Shown here in pieces: positions 22,576 to 32,007 of a stretch of DNA of 48,986 nucleotides; position 1 is the stretch's first letter, and each line of letters starts with the position of its first letter. The notes below the pieces were generated by a model, which was not told the DNA's origin, made no database searches, and saw nothing but the letters and a program-made list of their open reading frames with translations. Source of the stretch: a bacterium. Lineage in GTDB: Bacteria; Patescibacteriota; Minisyncoccia; Phycocordibacterales; UBA9973. The translations under genes were made by a program, and so were the position numbers. Location of the stretch: positions 1 to 48,986 of the forward strand of contig JAKAKW010000010.1 of the NCBI GenBank assembly GCA_021824345.1. Reading direction: 5' to 3'.

Positions 22576-23354
22576 TGCATCGCGCAAAAAAATCACTCGG
22601 GCAGAATTTTTTGAAATCACAATCGGCTTTGGAAAAGATAGCCGAGGCGGGAGAGCTTTCTCCGGCAGATACAGTGCTTGAAATCGGTCCCGGGCTCGGC
22701 GCCCTTACTGAAAGGCTCTTGGAGCGAGCCGGAAAGGTTATTGCGGTGGAAAAAGACCGCGAACTTTTCGCCATGCTAAGCGAAAAGTTCGCGCCGCAAA
22801 TTACTGCAAACAAATTGCTTCTTTTGGAAGGGGACATTCTGGATTTTGATCCGGCAAAGTATCCGGAAACGGCCGAAAAATACAAAATCGTCGCCAATAT
22901 CCCATACAATATCACCGGCGCTATCCTGAAAAAATTTTTAACCGCTGAAAAACAGCCGAACCGCATGGTGCTTCTGGTCCAGAAGGAGGTGGCGGACAGA
23001 ATCATGGCTCGCGATGGGAAGGAAAGCATCTTGTCCATATCGGTAAAGGCGTACGGCGCGCCGAAGATAGAGGGGAAAATACCGGCCGGAAGCTTCTCTC
23101 CGGCTCCAAAAGTGGATTCGGCGATCATAATAATCGGCAATATATCCAGGAAATTCTTCACGGAAAAGAAAATCGGCGAAGAAGCGTTTTGGCGCCTTAT
23201 AAGACTTTCCTTTGCCCATAAAAGGAAAAAACTGGCGGGTAATTTGCGCGGAAAAGACTCCGATTTCCCGCTTATTCCGAAGGAATTTAGAGACAAAAGG
23301 GCGGAGGATTTGTCGCTGTCCGATTGGACTCGGTTTTTTCACCAAAAAAGCTAG
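22572..23354 (+). CDS. ksgA: 16S rRNA dimethyladenosine transferase
   Basis: 260 residues. The family signatures KKSLGQNFLKS, VLEIGPGLGALTERLL (SAM-binding motif I), VIAVEKDREL (motif II), and VANIPYNIT (motif IV; most KsgA have NLPY) are present. It methylates the two adjacent adenines near the 3' end of 16S rRNA. Start ATG overlaps the uvrD stop by 4 bases, so translation is probably coupled. The second ATG at 22575 is equally possible. Confidence 0.95.
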   Translation: MMHRAKKSLGQNFLKSQSALEKIAEAGELSPADTVLEIGPGLGALTERLLERAGKVIAVEKDRELFAMLSEKFAPQITANKLLLLEGDILDFDPAKYPETAEKYKIVANIPYNITGAILKKFLTAEKQPNRMVLLVQKEVADRIMARDGKESILSISVKAYGAPKIEGKIPAGSFSPAPKVDSAIIIIGNISRKFFTEKKIGEEAFWRLIRLSFAHKRKKLAGNLRGKDSDFPLIPKEFRDKRAEDLSLSDWTRFFHQKS

Positions 23355-23371
23355 TAAATAAAACACCCAAC

Positions 23372-23380
23372 TGATATAAT
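23372..23380 (+). promoter_or_regulatory. Extended -10 at the head of the secretion locus, leaderless type
   Basis: TGA-TATAAT, a perfect -10, ends 6 bases before the ATG at 23387, the first gene of the type IV-like locus. Confidence 0.6.
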
Positions 23381-23386
23381 ATACGC

Positions 23387-23818
23387 ATGAAAAAAGGCAT
23401 TCTTGTCATTCTGCCGATAGTTTTTTGCGTATTCTTCTTTTCCGCACGCATGGCTGATGCTTCATATGGATTCAGCGGATTTTTTGGAGGAAGAATAACC
23501 AGCATCGAAGCAAAATCCGTGAAGGAAAAAGAAAATTCCGGATATCAGTGCATGGTGCCGGGAACTTCCATAACCATTAATCCTATCGGATCTCCGCCGG
23601 GCACTCCCACGGATTATTTAATACCATACTATGCATCCTATAGAACATCTTCGACCCCGGGGGAGGGCAAGCTGATTCTCGGAGCGTACTCCGGGATATC
23701 TCTGATAATCTGTTACATGGTAAATCCTCCGTATACTCCCGATGCGGTAGTGCTTCCAACCATAACAATTTTTGGAACCTCCGGCGGAACTTCCTTGCTC
23801 GGCAATTTACCGTCATAA
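23387..23818 (+). CDS. Small exported protein, first gene of the secretion-like locus
   Basis: 143 residues. A signal peptide is clear (KKG then GILVILPIVFCVFFFSARMA, cleavage likely near ADAS). The mature part is Gly/Ser/Pro rich with two widely spaced Cys (YQCMV, IICYMV) that could form a disulphide. I do not recognise a domain. It is the promoter-proximal gene of a long co-directional run and would be the most abundant product if transcription declines along the operon. A minor pilin or surface subunit is one idea, without motif support. Confidence 0.7.
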   Translation: MKKGILVILPIVFCVFFFSARMADASYGFSGFFGGRITSIEAKSVKEKENSGYQCMVPGTSITINPIGSPPGTPTDYLIPYYASYRTSSTPGEGKLILGAYSGISLIICYMVNPPYTPDAVVLPTITIFGTSGGTSLLGNLPS

Positions 23819-23827
23819 AAATAACTG

Positions 23828-24847
23828 ATGAAAGAAAATTTTTTACATAACAAAACTTCAAGATACTCAAAATATCTGCCCAGCAGGAAATTTTCCATCA
23901 TTATGGGATCGGTCATTGGCGCGGCAATCGTAATATTTATAATATCTTCAATATTTTCCGGAAAAGTGTCTTTTATTTCCGACAAGGCGAAAAACGACAG
24001 CGGCTTATCCGTGCAAAACAAAACCTTGGCTGACTTGATTCAGGCCGATTCGGACGGCGACGGCGTGCCGGATTGGGAAGAAGCGCTGTGGGGAACAGAT
24101 CCTCACAAGAAAGCGACCTTCAACGGCGTACCTGACGCGGAATATATTGCAAACAAAAAGAAAGAATTAAACATTGAGCAGAATAATATGCAAGACGAAC
24201 AGAACATGACCGAAACGCAGAAATTTGCGCAGGAATTTTTCACCAGCTTCGCCGCACTAAAGGCATCGGGGCAGGTGGACGCCAGCACTATCAACAATTT
24301 TTCAAACGCTTTGGGCCAGAAAGTGGTAGACGCCAATTTGCCTGATCAATATGCGGAAAAAGACGCGAAACTTGCCTCTACGGACGATGTTATGACCCAG
24401 GCAAAATATTATTCAACGATCAAATCCTTGTTTGACAAACACAAGCAAGACGGTCTGGGAAACGAGCTTGGTATAGTGAGCGGAGGTCTAGCTGTCTCAG
24501 GTGTGCCCTCCGATATTACATCCAACCAGGGCAAGGACATAACTGCTTCGGAAACAATTTCTAATATCCCTTCTTCAACCCCTGACAGCTATAATGAACT
24601 TTTAGTGATAGGGCAGTCATATCAAGATTTTGCCAAACAAGTTATGGAAACTAACGTACCAAAAGGTCTTCTACCATATCATCTGGCCATAGCAAATAGC
24701 GCTTATAACACCGGGGTAGCCGTAATAGGGATGCAAAAAATGATTGATGATCCGATAGTAGGACTTTCCGGACTTTCTCAATATCAGAAATACAGCGGCC
24801 AATTAATTACCGCAGTAACAAAGTTACAAGAGGCATTAATGAGATAA
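23828..24847 (+). CDS. Membrane-anchored protein with calcium-binding-type repeat
   Basis: 339 residues. The N-terminal ~23 residues are basic and cytoplasmic; one membrane helix (about residues 24-46, FSIIMGSVIGAAIVIFIISSI) follows, so most of the protein is outside. At about residues 74-92 is DSDGDGVPDWEEALWGTDP, a thrombospondin type 3/EF-hand-like calcium site. The rest is helical, with polar coiled-coil-like stretches (MQDEQNMTETQKFAQEFF). It starts 9 bases after the previous gene. The family is unrecognised beyond the TSP3 motif; a structural role in the secretion-like assembly is inferred from position. Confidence 0.75.
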   Translation: MKENFLHNKTSRYSKYLPSRKFSIIMGSVIGAAIVIFIISSIFSGKVSFISDKAKNDSGLSVQNKTLADLIQADSDGDGVPDWEEALWGTDPHKKATFNGVPDAEYIANKKKELNIEQNNMQDEQNMTETQKFAQEFFTSFAALKASGQVDASTINNFSNALGQKVVDANLPDQYAEKDAKLASTDDVMTQAKYYSTIKSLFDKHKQDGLGNELGIVSGGLAVSGVPSDITSNQGKDITASETISNIPSSTPDSYNELLVIGQSYQDFAKQVMETNVPKGLLPYHLAIANSAYNTGVAVIGMQKMIDDPIVGLSGLSQYQKYSGQLITAVTKLQEALMR

Positions 24848-24884
24848 CAATGTTAAAATGGGAATAATTGTCACTATTTAGAAA

Positions 24885-27800
24885 ATGCGCAAAATAATTC
24901 CGAACAAAAAAATAATCTCCATTATTTTGGTTGTTACTACCATAACTATGCCGTTTGCCTTAATACCTACAGATACTGCAAAAGCGCAAGCTTTAAACAC
25001 AGGGGATTATGTGGCAGGAGCAGCCGGAGCAATAGGAATGCTTCCTTTGTGTAAAGACAAATTAAATAATGCCATATCTTCCCTTTTTGAGAGTTCAGCT
25101 TCATCAATAATATCCAGTCAATTCAGCCAACAGGCAAATGGTTCCCTTCCGAGCAACATAGATGCCAGTATTAATGGAGCCTCCGGGATGTCCGACTCTT
25201 TTTATGCCCAAGCTCAGAAAGAGCTTGGAACGAATACTCTTGAGAGCAAATTACAGAGCCTCGGAAATGAATACAGCAATATCGCCAATTCGGTTCAAAC
25301 TAATGACCCGAACGCAAATGCAAAATTGAAAGATATTCAAAAGAAAATAGACATAATAAAAAATGCAACTGATTCATTAAACACCAACGATACTTGCTTG
25401 CAATCAATCGGACGTCTGCTCATAAAAATACTTCTGCAAAAAATCACCCTGTCCACTGTGGATTGGATCAATCATGGATTCAACGGAGGCCCCGCCTTTG
25501 TGCAGAACCCCAGCCAGTTTTTCAAAGACATCGCCAGGGACCAAATACTTGAATTCGGATCGGAAATAAATAATCCGACTTTGTATCCTTTCGGACAGGC
25601 TTTTATGCAAAATCAAGCTGAGGCCTTCAAAAATCAGTTTGCGGTCAATGCGCAATATTCGCTGGACAGCCTTATTCAAAGCACCACTCCCCAATATACA
25701 GCCCAAGATTTTAATAATGATTTCAGCCAGGGGGGCTGGGATGCCTGGTCTTATATGACCCAGATACCGGCAAATAACCCTCTGGGCTTCCAGCTGATGG
25801 CCGCAAACGAATTGCAACGGAGAATCTCGGAAAGCCAGCAACAGACGCAGAATCAATTAATGGAATCCGGCGGGTTTCTGGGAGACATGCGCTGTGTTGA
25901 TCCATCCACCGGCAAACCGAACAACATAACCCAAGCAGACAGAAAGACCTCGCTGGACGCAAATCAACCAGACCCGTGCATAGCCAGCGGCAGCCAATGG
26001 GAATACGTAACCCCGGGCAAACTGATTGCCACGGCTGCCACCAGCGCGCTTGAATATCCGAACAACAACTTGCTGAAGGCGAGCGACCTGAACGATGCAA
26101 TTGCCGCCATACTGGATGCAGTCATCAATCACTTCACCAGCCAATGGCAGACAAACGGATTTGCCAATTTGAGTTCTCAGGGAGCAAATGGACAGCTGAT
26201 TTTCAGTTCCGGATATATCAATTCCACTCCGCAGGCTCAAAAAGACTTTACTCCGGCACAGCTTACGAGTTCCTGGCTTGCAAACAACCCGAATTTCAAT
26301 ATTCGCTCTGACTTGACCCAGGCGCTCGTAGATGAACAAAGAACATACGTGGAAAAACTGCAAAAGCAGGACGAAGAATTAATGTCCACCACCGACGGCA
26401 GAAACTATCGTGAAAACAGCAACGGCTCTACAAATGCGGCTTACAGCCTTATCCCGGCCATCTACCAGCTTGATTATTGCGTGCCCGGACCGCATCCGGG
26501 ATGGGAATATGACTCGCAGAGAGTGCTTTCCGCCGTGATAAATAATATTGTTTCCCCATCCGAAGACGAATTGAAAAACGGTTTTAACAAAAACGCCCTG
26601 CAACAGACCGCAAACGTGCTGGGGCAGACTATCGCAACAACCATTGCCGCTACTTTAAGTTCTCAAAATTCTTCCATCGGATTCATCTCAACCCTGGGCC
26701 CGGTGGCGGGAATCGCCGCCACCGTACTGGCAAAATTCCTCAGCGGTATTCTCGGCAACTTGTTTGACCAATCCAATGAGTTGGACAATAACATAAGGAC
26801 ATATTACAGCGCGCAGTTGGCGGCAATAACCGGATTAAATCCCGCAGATCATGTGGCAGATTACAACATGAGCGCTGACCCGCGCTCAATAAATATGGAA
26901 AACAAGCAGGGAGTGGCAAATGTGCTTTACACTGTCCTGAACAGGTACGCAAAGATAATGAACGAGACTTATGAAGCGGATGGGTCAATGACCGCGGATT
27001 TGGCGGCGGTGAAACAGGAATCCGACGCGGAATTCAATAAGTTGGACGGTTACAAGCAGATGATAACCCAAAACCAGGCAAAAATAGCGGAGATGGAAGG
27101 GGTAATAACCCAACTGGAAAATATTAAAAGCGATATAGATGGGCTAAATGAAAAACTGAAAAAAAAGCAATTCACGGATAGTTCAGGCATGCCACTTGCG
27201 ACAGATGAGGATCAAAATAACGCATATGAAGAGGCTTTGCAGCCCGAGATAGACGCGTTTGCCAGAGTATCTTCAAAGATGGTGAACGAAAACGACATAG
27301 CCTCGGTGGATAGCATATTAAAACAGATAACGGACGAAAGAGATTATGTTTACAACCAGCTTTTGAAAGGCCCCCATGGATGCGAACATATCCTGCAGAC
27401 TGAACCTCAACCGCACTTCCAGTGGCCGGGCGGCACGCCGGAATTTGACAGCCATCTTTGGAGCAACTTCAATGTTGATTCTGTGCAAAGAATGACTTAT
27501 CCCTCCGTCTTTCCGATATTCTACGACTACAATAAAATCCCGCCGGGGGCCGCCATTACTATTAACAATCCGGCGGAAAGCGATTCCGCAGTTTGGTCTT
27601 CATATTGCACTTCCAATGCTTCTTCTTCCGACAAATCATGCGGTGAGTCAAGTTACATGAAAACCTATATGCCTGACGCCAGCATGATATCCCCGCTGGG
27701 TTCTACCGTAAAATTACTCAATGGCAATAGTTACGAATTCGGCCCGGGATTCTTGAGCTTCATTCTATTCGGAAACAACCCGGGTGAAGATACTTCCTAT

Positions 27801-28049
27801 TCTGTAACAGACACATTGCGTGGCAGCCATACAGAAACAATAAGAGGCTGTCCGGGCACAAACGGAGTATCGTTTATAGTAGGCTGCCGAGAAGGGCCGG
27901 AGCGTTTAAAAACCAGCGATCTCATACACCCGGGAGATAATCCGGGATCAAAATACAGGGCTGTGGGGGCCGTAGAGGGCACAACCAACCAGAAAATTGA
28001 AGGAGATTATTACAGCGGACAGTTTGAAACGACAATAGGCATATATTAA
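24885..28049 (+). CDS. Very large exported protein of the secretion-like locus
   Basis: 1054 residues with an N-terminal signal segment (basic IPNKK then ISIILVVTTITMPFALIP, cleavage near AKAQA). The region around residues 175-210 (LLIKILLQKITLSTVDWINHGF ... NPSQFFKDI) is a block I associate with large secreted or periplasmic proteins near VirB6-like genes in CPR genomes. A hydrophobic segment lies near 595-625 (GFISTLGPVAGIAATVLAKF), and a coiled coil near 720-765 (YKQMITQNQAKIAEMEGVI). Several Cys occur in the C-terminal third. No enzyme motif is visible. It may line or cap the envelope channel, an inference from context only. Confidence 0.72.
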   Translation: MRKIIPNKKIISIILVVTTITMPFALIPTDTAKAQALNTGDYVAGAAGAIGMLPLCKDKLNNAISSLFESSASSIISSQFSQQANGSLPSNIDASINGASGMSDSFYAQAQKELGTNTLESKLQSLGNEYSNIANSVQTNDPNANAKLKDIQKKIDIIKNATDSLNTNDTCLQSIGRLLIKILLQKITLSTVDWINHGFNGGPAFVQNPSQFFKDIARDQILEFGSEINNPTLYPFGQAFMQNQAEAFKNQFAVNAQYSLDSLIQSTTPQYTAQDFNNDFSQGGWDAWSYMTQIPANNPLGFQLMAANELQRRISESQQQTQNQLMESGGFLGDMRCVDPSTGKPNNITQADRKTSLDANQPDPCIASGSQWEYVTPGKLIATAATSALEYPNNNLLKASDLNDAIAAILDAVINHFTSQWQTNGFANLSSQGANGQLIFSSGYINSTPQAQKDFTPAQLTSSWLANNPNFNIRSDLTQALVDEQRTYVEKLQKQDEELMSTTDGRNYRENSNGSTNAAYSLIPAIYQLDYCVPGPHPGWEYDSQRVLSAVINNIVSPSEDELKNGFNKNALQQTANVLGQTIATTIAATLSSQNSSIGFISTLGPVAGIAATVLAKFLSGILGNLFDQSNELDNNIRTYYSAQLAAITGLNPADHVADYNMSADPRSINMENKQGVANVLYTVLNRYAKIMNETYEADGSMTADLAAVKQESDAEFNKLDGYKQMITQNQAKIAEMEGVITQLENIKSDIDGLNEKLKKKQFTDSSGMPLATDEDQNNAYEEALQPEIDAFARVSSKMVNENDIASVDSILKQITDERDYVYNQLLKGPHGCEHILQTEPQPHFQWPGGTPEFDSHLWSNFNVDSVQRMTYPSVFPIFYDYNKIPPGAAITINNPAESDSAVWSSYCTSNASSSDKSCGESSYMKTYMPDASMISPLGSTVKLLNGNSYEFGPGFLSFILFGNNPGEDTSYSVTDTLRGSHTETIRGCPGTNGVSFIVGCREGPERLKTSDLIHPGDNPGSKYRAVGAVEGTTNQKIEGDYYSGQFETTIGIY

Positions 28050-28051
28050 AA

Positions 28052-31000
28052 ATGGGGGATAAAAATCTTAAAATTATGGCAGGGATTCAGCGCGGAGGAA
28101 CGCGTATTCTTGCGGTTGCCGCGATGGTTATGTTCGTGTTTTTCTTTTTTGCGGGAACAGCCAAGGCTGATACCGGATTAGCGGTTACGCCATACGCGGT
28201 CGGTCAGAACTCCAACATAACTATTACCGGCTGGAATTATTCGGCGCCATATGCGCAATACAACCTGGAACTTACGCAGAGCGGAGTGCTTATAAGCAAC
28301 ATCGCCGACGTACAAGCAGACTCAAACGGATTTATAAAATACATATGGAATGTGGGAACTTCCACACTGGGGGACAACTACGCTGTTTTAATGACGAGTA
28401 AAAAGGACAGTTCCCAAATGTATTCCAACGCATTTTCAATAAGCGGAAATCCTCCTCCGATCTGCGCATCGGGTTTTATTTACGACCCAACATCCCAAAC
28501 TTGCAAGGCTATATGTTTTGCCACCCCGACTGACCCGATGGGGGCAAATTGTACAGGAAGCGGGGGTATTGTAATAACGTTGCCCAGCGGCGGGGGCGGA
28601 GGAGACAATACGCCGATTCCAGAATATATCTCGCACCTTTACGTCAAGACCTGTCCGGACAGCGCGGCAAGCGACCCGAATTGCCAAAAATCGGCAAAGA
28701 CGGATATCGGAATGAAGGTCACGGATACCAAAGCCATACTATGGGGAGAAGGAGGGCCGGATTCGGAATTGACTCCGTCTCTTCATACCACGGGATATTT
28801 CAGGTACTCTCCCATGACCATACCCCCGATATTTTGCAATGATATTTATGGCCCCGGCATGCACTCCACCGATGACTTTGATCTTGGAGACGGCACGGGA
28901 GGGGTGCGCCTTTTCAATAAACAAGTAACGGATTTGGCGCCCGACACCACATATTATTATTGCGCGGTGGTTTCAAACGCAAAAAGCATTGTTTACGGAG
29001 CGGTTAAAAGTTTTCATACCGCACAATGCATAAGTTGTCAGCAGACTAAGGTTACCACGGACAATCCGATGGTGCTCGGGCCAAATTCAGTTTCCTTAAA
29101 GGGATATTTCAGCGCCGTCCATGACGTGACTTCATATTTCCAATACAGAAAAACTCCCACAGATACAATCGCCATTCCGGAAGGAAACACGCCCTGGATT
29201 ACCGCAACGGGAAGCATCAAGAACAACCCGACCAGCTCATACACCGCAAACGGTTTTGCCAATTCCAGCGGATATCCCATGTATACTCTTTCGGGACTTG
29301 ATCCTTCCACGGATTATCAAGCCCGCCTGGTTGCCTGCGTGTCCCCCATGACTATGGACAGCAACGGAGAATGCGTCAGGCCGCAAGGAACCTCCGGGGG
29401 AGGAGAAGAAGTGGCGGGGAATATAAAGAATTTTACTACTAAGGCGGCTCCTCCTTCAGGCGGGAACGGAAACATAATCTGCCAGCAGACGGGAAACTGT
29501 CCGCCGGATCTTGTTGCGAGCGCGGTTTCTCCTTCTTCCGCCGTAGTCGGAACCACAACTGCTTTTTCAGCAACCATAACAAACCAGGGAGATCAATCTA
29601 CTGTCATTAATTTCCCGTATCTTTTCCAGAAGGAGCAGATAGTGGCCGGAGCGAGTCCGACGATAATAGACATTCCGGCTGAAAAAGCACTGGCTCTTGC
29701 CAAGGGAAGCAGGGAAACAGTTTCTTCCGCCATGTACTTCGATGCTCAAGGCACCTGGCAGGTGCGCGCTTGCGCGGACAAGACCAGCGCGTCGGACCAG
29801 TATGGGGTGGTGGACGAAGGGCCGAACCACGCGGGAGAAAGCAACAACTGCGGACCGTGGACCACGGTCACCGTTTCCAACAGGCCTATAAGCCAATACT
29901 GCTTGGATCACCCGAATGATACAAATATGTGCCCGCCGGATTTGACCGCCGGACCGGTTACTCCGAATTTTGCAAATGCGGGAACACCGGCAACATTTTC
30001 TTCAATAATAAGCAACATCGGTTCTTCTTCCGTAGAGCTTCCGTTCAAGAACCTTTTCCAACTCGACAACGACAGCAACCATGCAAACGGGGTGGCTGAT
30101 ATAGGCACTTCTACCGCTCAACCCATCGGCGCGGGAAAATCAACATCAGTGTCTATAAGTTACACGCTGCCGGCGGGAACATTCTACGTACGCGCCTGCG
30201 CGGACATGGCAAACGCAAACGACACCTATGGCTCGGTGGATGAAGGACCGGATCGCAAAGGAGAAAACAACAATTGCGGTTCGTGGACCAAGGTTACGGT
30301 ATATCCTGCTCCGCCAACTCCGCCGATGACTCCAGATCTGATCGCCGGACAAGTCAGTCCGAACGCGGTAAGCGCCGGGGTTCTGACTACTTTCTCCGCT
30401 TCAATCATAAACCAAGGCACCGCCTCCACTCGCACCGATTTCCCGTATCTTTTCCAAAAACAGCAAGTGATAGCCGGGGCAGCTCCCGTAATAACTGATG
30501 TGTATTTCGGCAGGACTTCCACCCTTGATGCAGGAACAAGCCGGACTGTTTCCGCCCCGATATCTTTGCCTTCAACAGGCACTTGGCAGGTGCGCGCTTG
30601 CGCGGACAAAGCTGGCGCAAACAATAGCGGGTTTATTAAAGAATCAAACGAGAATAACAACTGCGGACCGTGGTCAAACATCGCAGTTGCCACTCCTCCT
30701 TCCCCGGGTCCCGATCTTACGGCCAGCGTCGTTTACAGCGATAATTCTCCGGTTTCTGGTCAAAATATCACCTATCAAGCCACAATTACAAACCAGGGAA
30801 CCGCCTCTACTGGCACCGATTTCTTCAACCAGTTTCAAGTAGCGGATGCGGCAGGCGGGAAAGGGACGATTACAAAGGCTCCTTCCCAAAAAATGTCCGC
30901 CCTCCCTGCGGGAGAAAGCGGTACTATCGAATATTCATTCCTTCCTCCTTCGACCGGAACCTGGAGCATAAGAGTTTGCGCAGATGTTAATGGAGACGTT

Positions 31001-31915
31001 ACTGAAACAAATGAGAACAATAACTGCGGTTCGTGGGCAAATATTTACATCCGAACTCCATATTCTCCGCCTGGCCCTCCGAATTGGGGCGGTACAAATT
31101 GGAACGGATATTGGACAAGCCCGGATGGCACCGACTATTGGAATACAAATCCTTTCGGTAATGGAACTTTCTCCGGGTGGACGTGGCATGGAAATGACGG
31201 AAGCACTTGGCAGGGAGGCACGGTGGACAACGGGAACTTCAATGGAGGCATTTGGACTGGTCCGGATGGGCAAATATGGGATGGAGGGACACTGAACAAT
31301 GGTACTTGGAGCGGGGGAAGTTGGACGACAAGAGGAGGAAAATGGAGCGGGGGAAGTTGGAATAACGGCGTATGGAGCGGAGGAACTTGGACCGACGGAA
31401 CCAATACTTGGACCGGGGGAACTTGGAGTAACGGCACATGGTTCGGCGGTAATTGGAACGGGCAAACCGGCGGAAGCGGACAAGGGGGCGGAGGACAGAA
31501 TGGCGGGCAGGGTGGCGGACAAGGGAGCGGAGGACAGGGAACTCAAATCGGCCAGCATGCCATTCCGCCTTCGGATGCTATCGTGCGATATCACGAAGGC
31601 ATAGAAACCGTATTCGCAAGGCAAATTGTAAACCGCGCGGACTTGGCCGCCAAGCTCGGATACAAAGACGGAATGAATCTACAGCAATTCGCCTGGACCG
31701 TTGCGGACAATCTGGCTCGACACTCTTTCGCCTACATCAGCCCGCAAGGAGTGGAGGTGCGAGTCAGCTACCCGGACGTCGCGGCTTACGAACTTCGCCT
31801 TTCCGGAGACACTCTGCTGGTGTATGAATATTACAATGATGTGATCGTGGATATTCGCAATACCACTACCGTGTTCAAAAACAAATCGTATTACGAATAT
31901 TATTTCCAAAAATAA
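28052..31915 (+). CDS. Giant CARDB and Trp/Gly-repeat surface protein
   Basis: 1287 residues. A signal segment (about residues 16-38) is followed by two beta-sandwich regions with fibronectin-like turns. Four CARDB-type domains then start near residues 483 (PDLVASAVSP), 628 (PDLTAGPVTP), 760 (PDLIAGQVSP) and 886 (PDLTASVVYS). Each ends in a CADxxxxxxE and NNCGPW-type motif. Residues about 1011-1145 are a Trp/Gly/Asn repeat built on units such as NGTWSGGSW. A Gly/Gln linker and a ~115-residue folded C-terminal domain complete it. CARDB modules are cell-adhesion domains. It is probably an adhesin displayed by the locus and starts 2 bases after the previous stop. Confidence 0.82.
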   Translation: MGDKNLKIMAGIQRGGTRILAVAAMVMFVFFFFAGTAKADTGLAVTPYAVGQNSNITITGWNYSAPYAQYNLELTQSGVLISNIADVQADSNGFIKYIWNVGTSTLGDNYAVLMTSKKDSSQMYSNAFSISGNPPPICASGFIYDPTSQTCKAICFATPTDPMGANCTGSGGIVITLPSGGGGGDNTPIPEYISHLYVKTCPDSAASDPNCQKSAKTDIGMKVTDTKAILWGEGGPDSELTPSLHTTGYFRYSPMTIPPIFCNDIYGPGMHSTDDFDLGDGTGGVRLFNKQVTDLAPDTTYYYCAVVSNAKSIVYGAVKSFHTAQCISCQQTKVTTDNPMVLGPNSVSLKGYFSAVHDVTSYFQYRKTPTDTIAIPEGNTPWITATGSIKNNPTSSYTANGFANSSGYPMYTLSGLDPSTDYQARLVACVSPMTMDSNGECVRPQGTSGGGEEVAGNIKNFTTKAAPPSGGNGNIICQQTGNCPPDLVASAVSPSSAVVGTTTAFSATITNQGDQSTVINFPYLFQKEQIVAGASPTIIDIPAEKALALAKGSRETVSSAMYFDAQGTWQVRACADKTSASDQYGVVDEGPNHAGESNNCGPWTTVTVSNRPISQYCLDHPNDTNMCPPDLTAGPVTPNFANAGTPATFSSIISNIGSSSVELPFKNLFQLDNDSNHANGVADIGTSTAQPIGAGKSTSVSISYTLPAGTFYVRACADMANANDTYGSVDEGPDRKGENNNCGSWTKVTVYPAPPTPPMTPDLIAGQVSPNAVSAGVLTTFSASIINQGTASTRTDFPYLFQKQQVIAGAAPVITDVYFGRTSTLDAGTSRTVSAPISLPSTGTWQVRACADKAGANNSGFIKESNENNNCGPWSNIAVATPPSPGPDLTASVVYSDNSPVSGQNITYQATITNQGTASTGTDFFNQFQVADAAGGKGTITKAPSQKMSALPAGESGTIEYSFLPPSTGTWSIRVCADVNGDVTETNENNNCGSWANIYIRTPYSPPGPPNWGGTNWNGYWTSPDGTDYWNTNPFGNGTFSGWTWHGNDGSTWQGGTVDNGNFNGGIWTGPDGQIWDGGTLNNGTWSGGSWTTRGGKWSGGSWNNGVWSGGTWTDGTNTWTGGTWSNGTWFGGNWNGQTGGSGQGGGGQNGGQGGGQGSGGQGTQIGQHAIPPSDAIVRYHEGIETVFARQIVNRADLAAKLGYKDGMNLQQFAWTVADNLARHSFAYISPQGVEVRVSYPDVAAYELRLSGDTLLVYEYYNDVIVDIRNTTTVFKNKSYYEYYFQK
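31084..31480 (+). repeat. In-gene tandem repeat coding for Trp/Gly units
   Basis: About 400 bases of degenerate 27-36-base units within the CARDB gene, rich in GGxACTTGG and TGGAGCGGGGG words. The translated units have Trp about every 6-9 residues. The two near-identical units at 31306-31322 and 31342-31358 suggest recent slippage or exchange. Confidence 0.7.
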
Positions 31916-32007
31916 CGTAAAAGGGAAGAAAAAAGCGGAACAATAGGATAAAATATAAGTGCAGGTGAAGGAGAAAGAGAACGAAAATAAAATTTAAGGA
32001 AAAATAA

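Noticed and set aside
31084-31480. CRISPR-like direct repeats
   Set aside because: The repeats are in frame, translate to Trp/Gly units, vary in length and have no unique spacers. No CRISPR array or cas gene is seen in the window.
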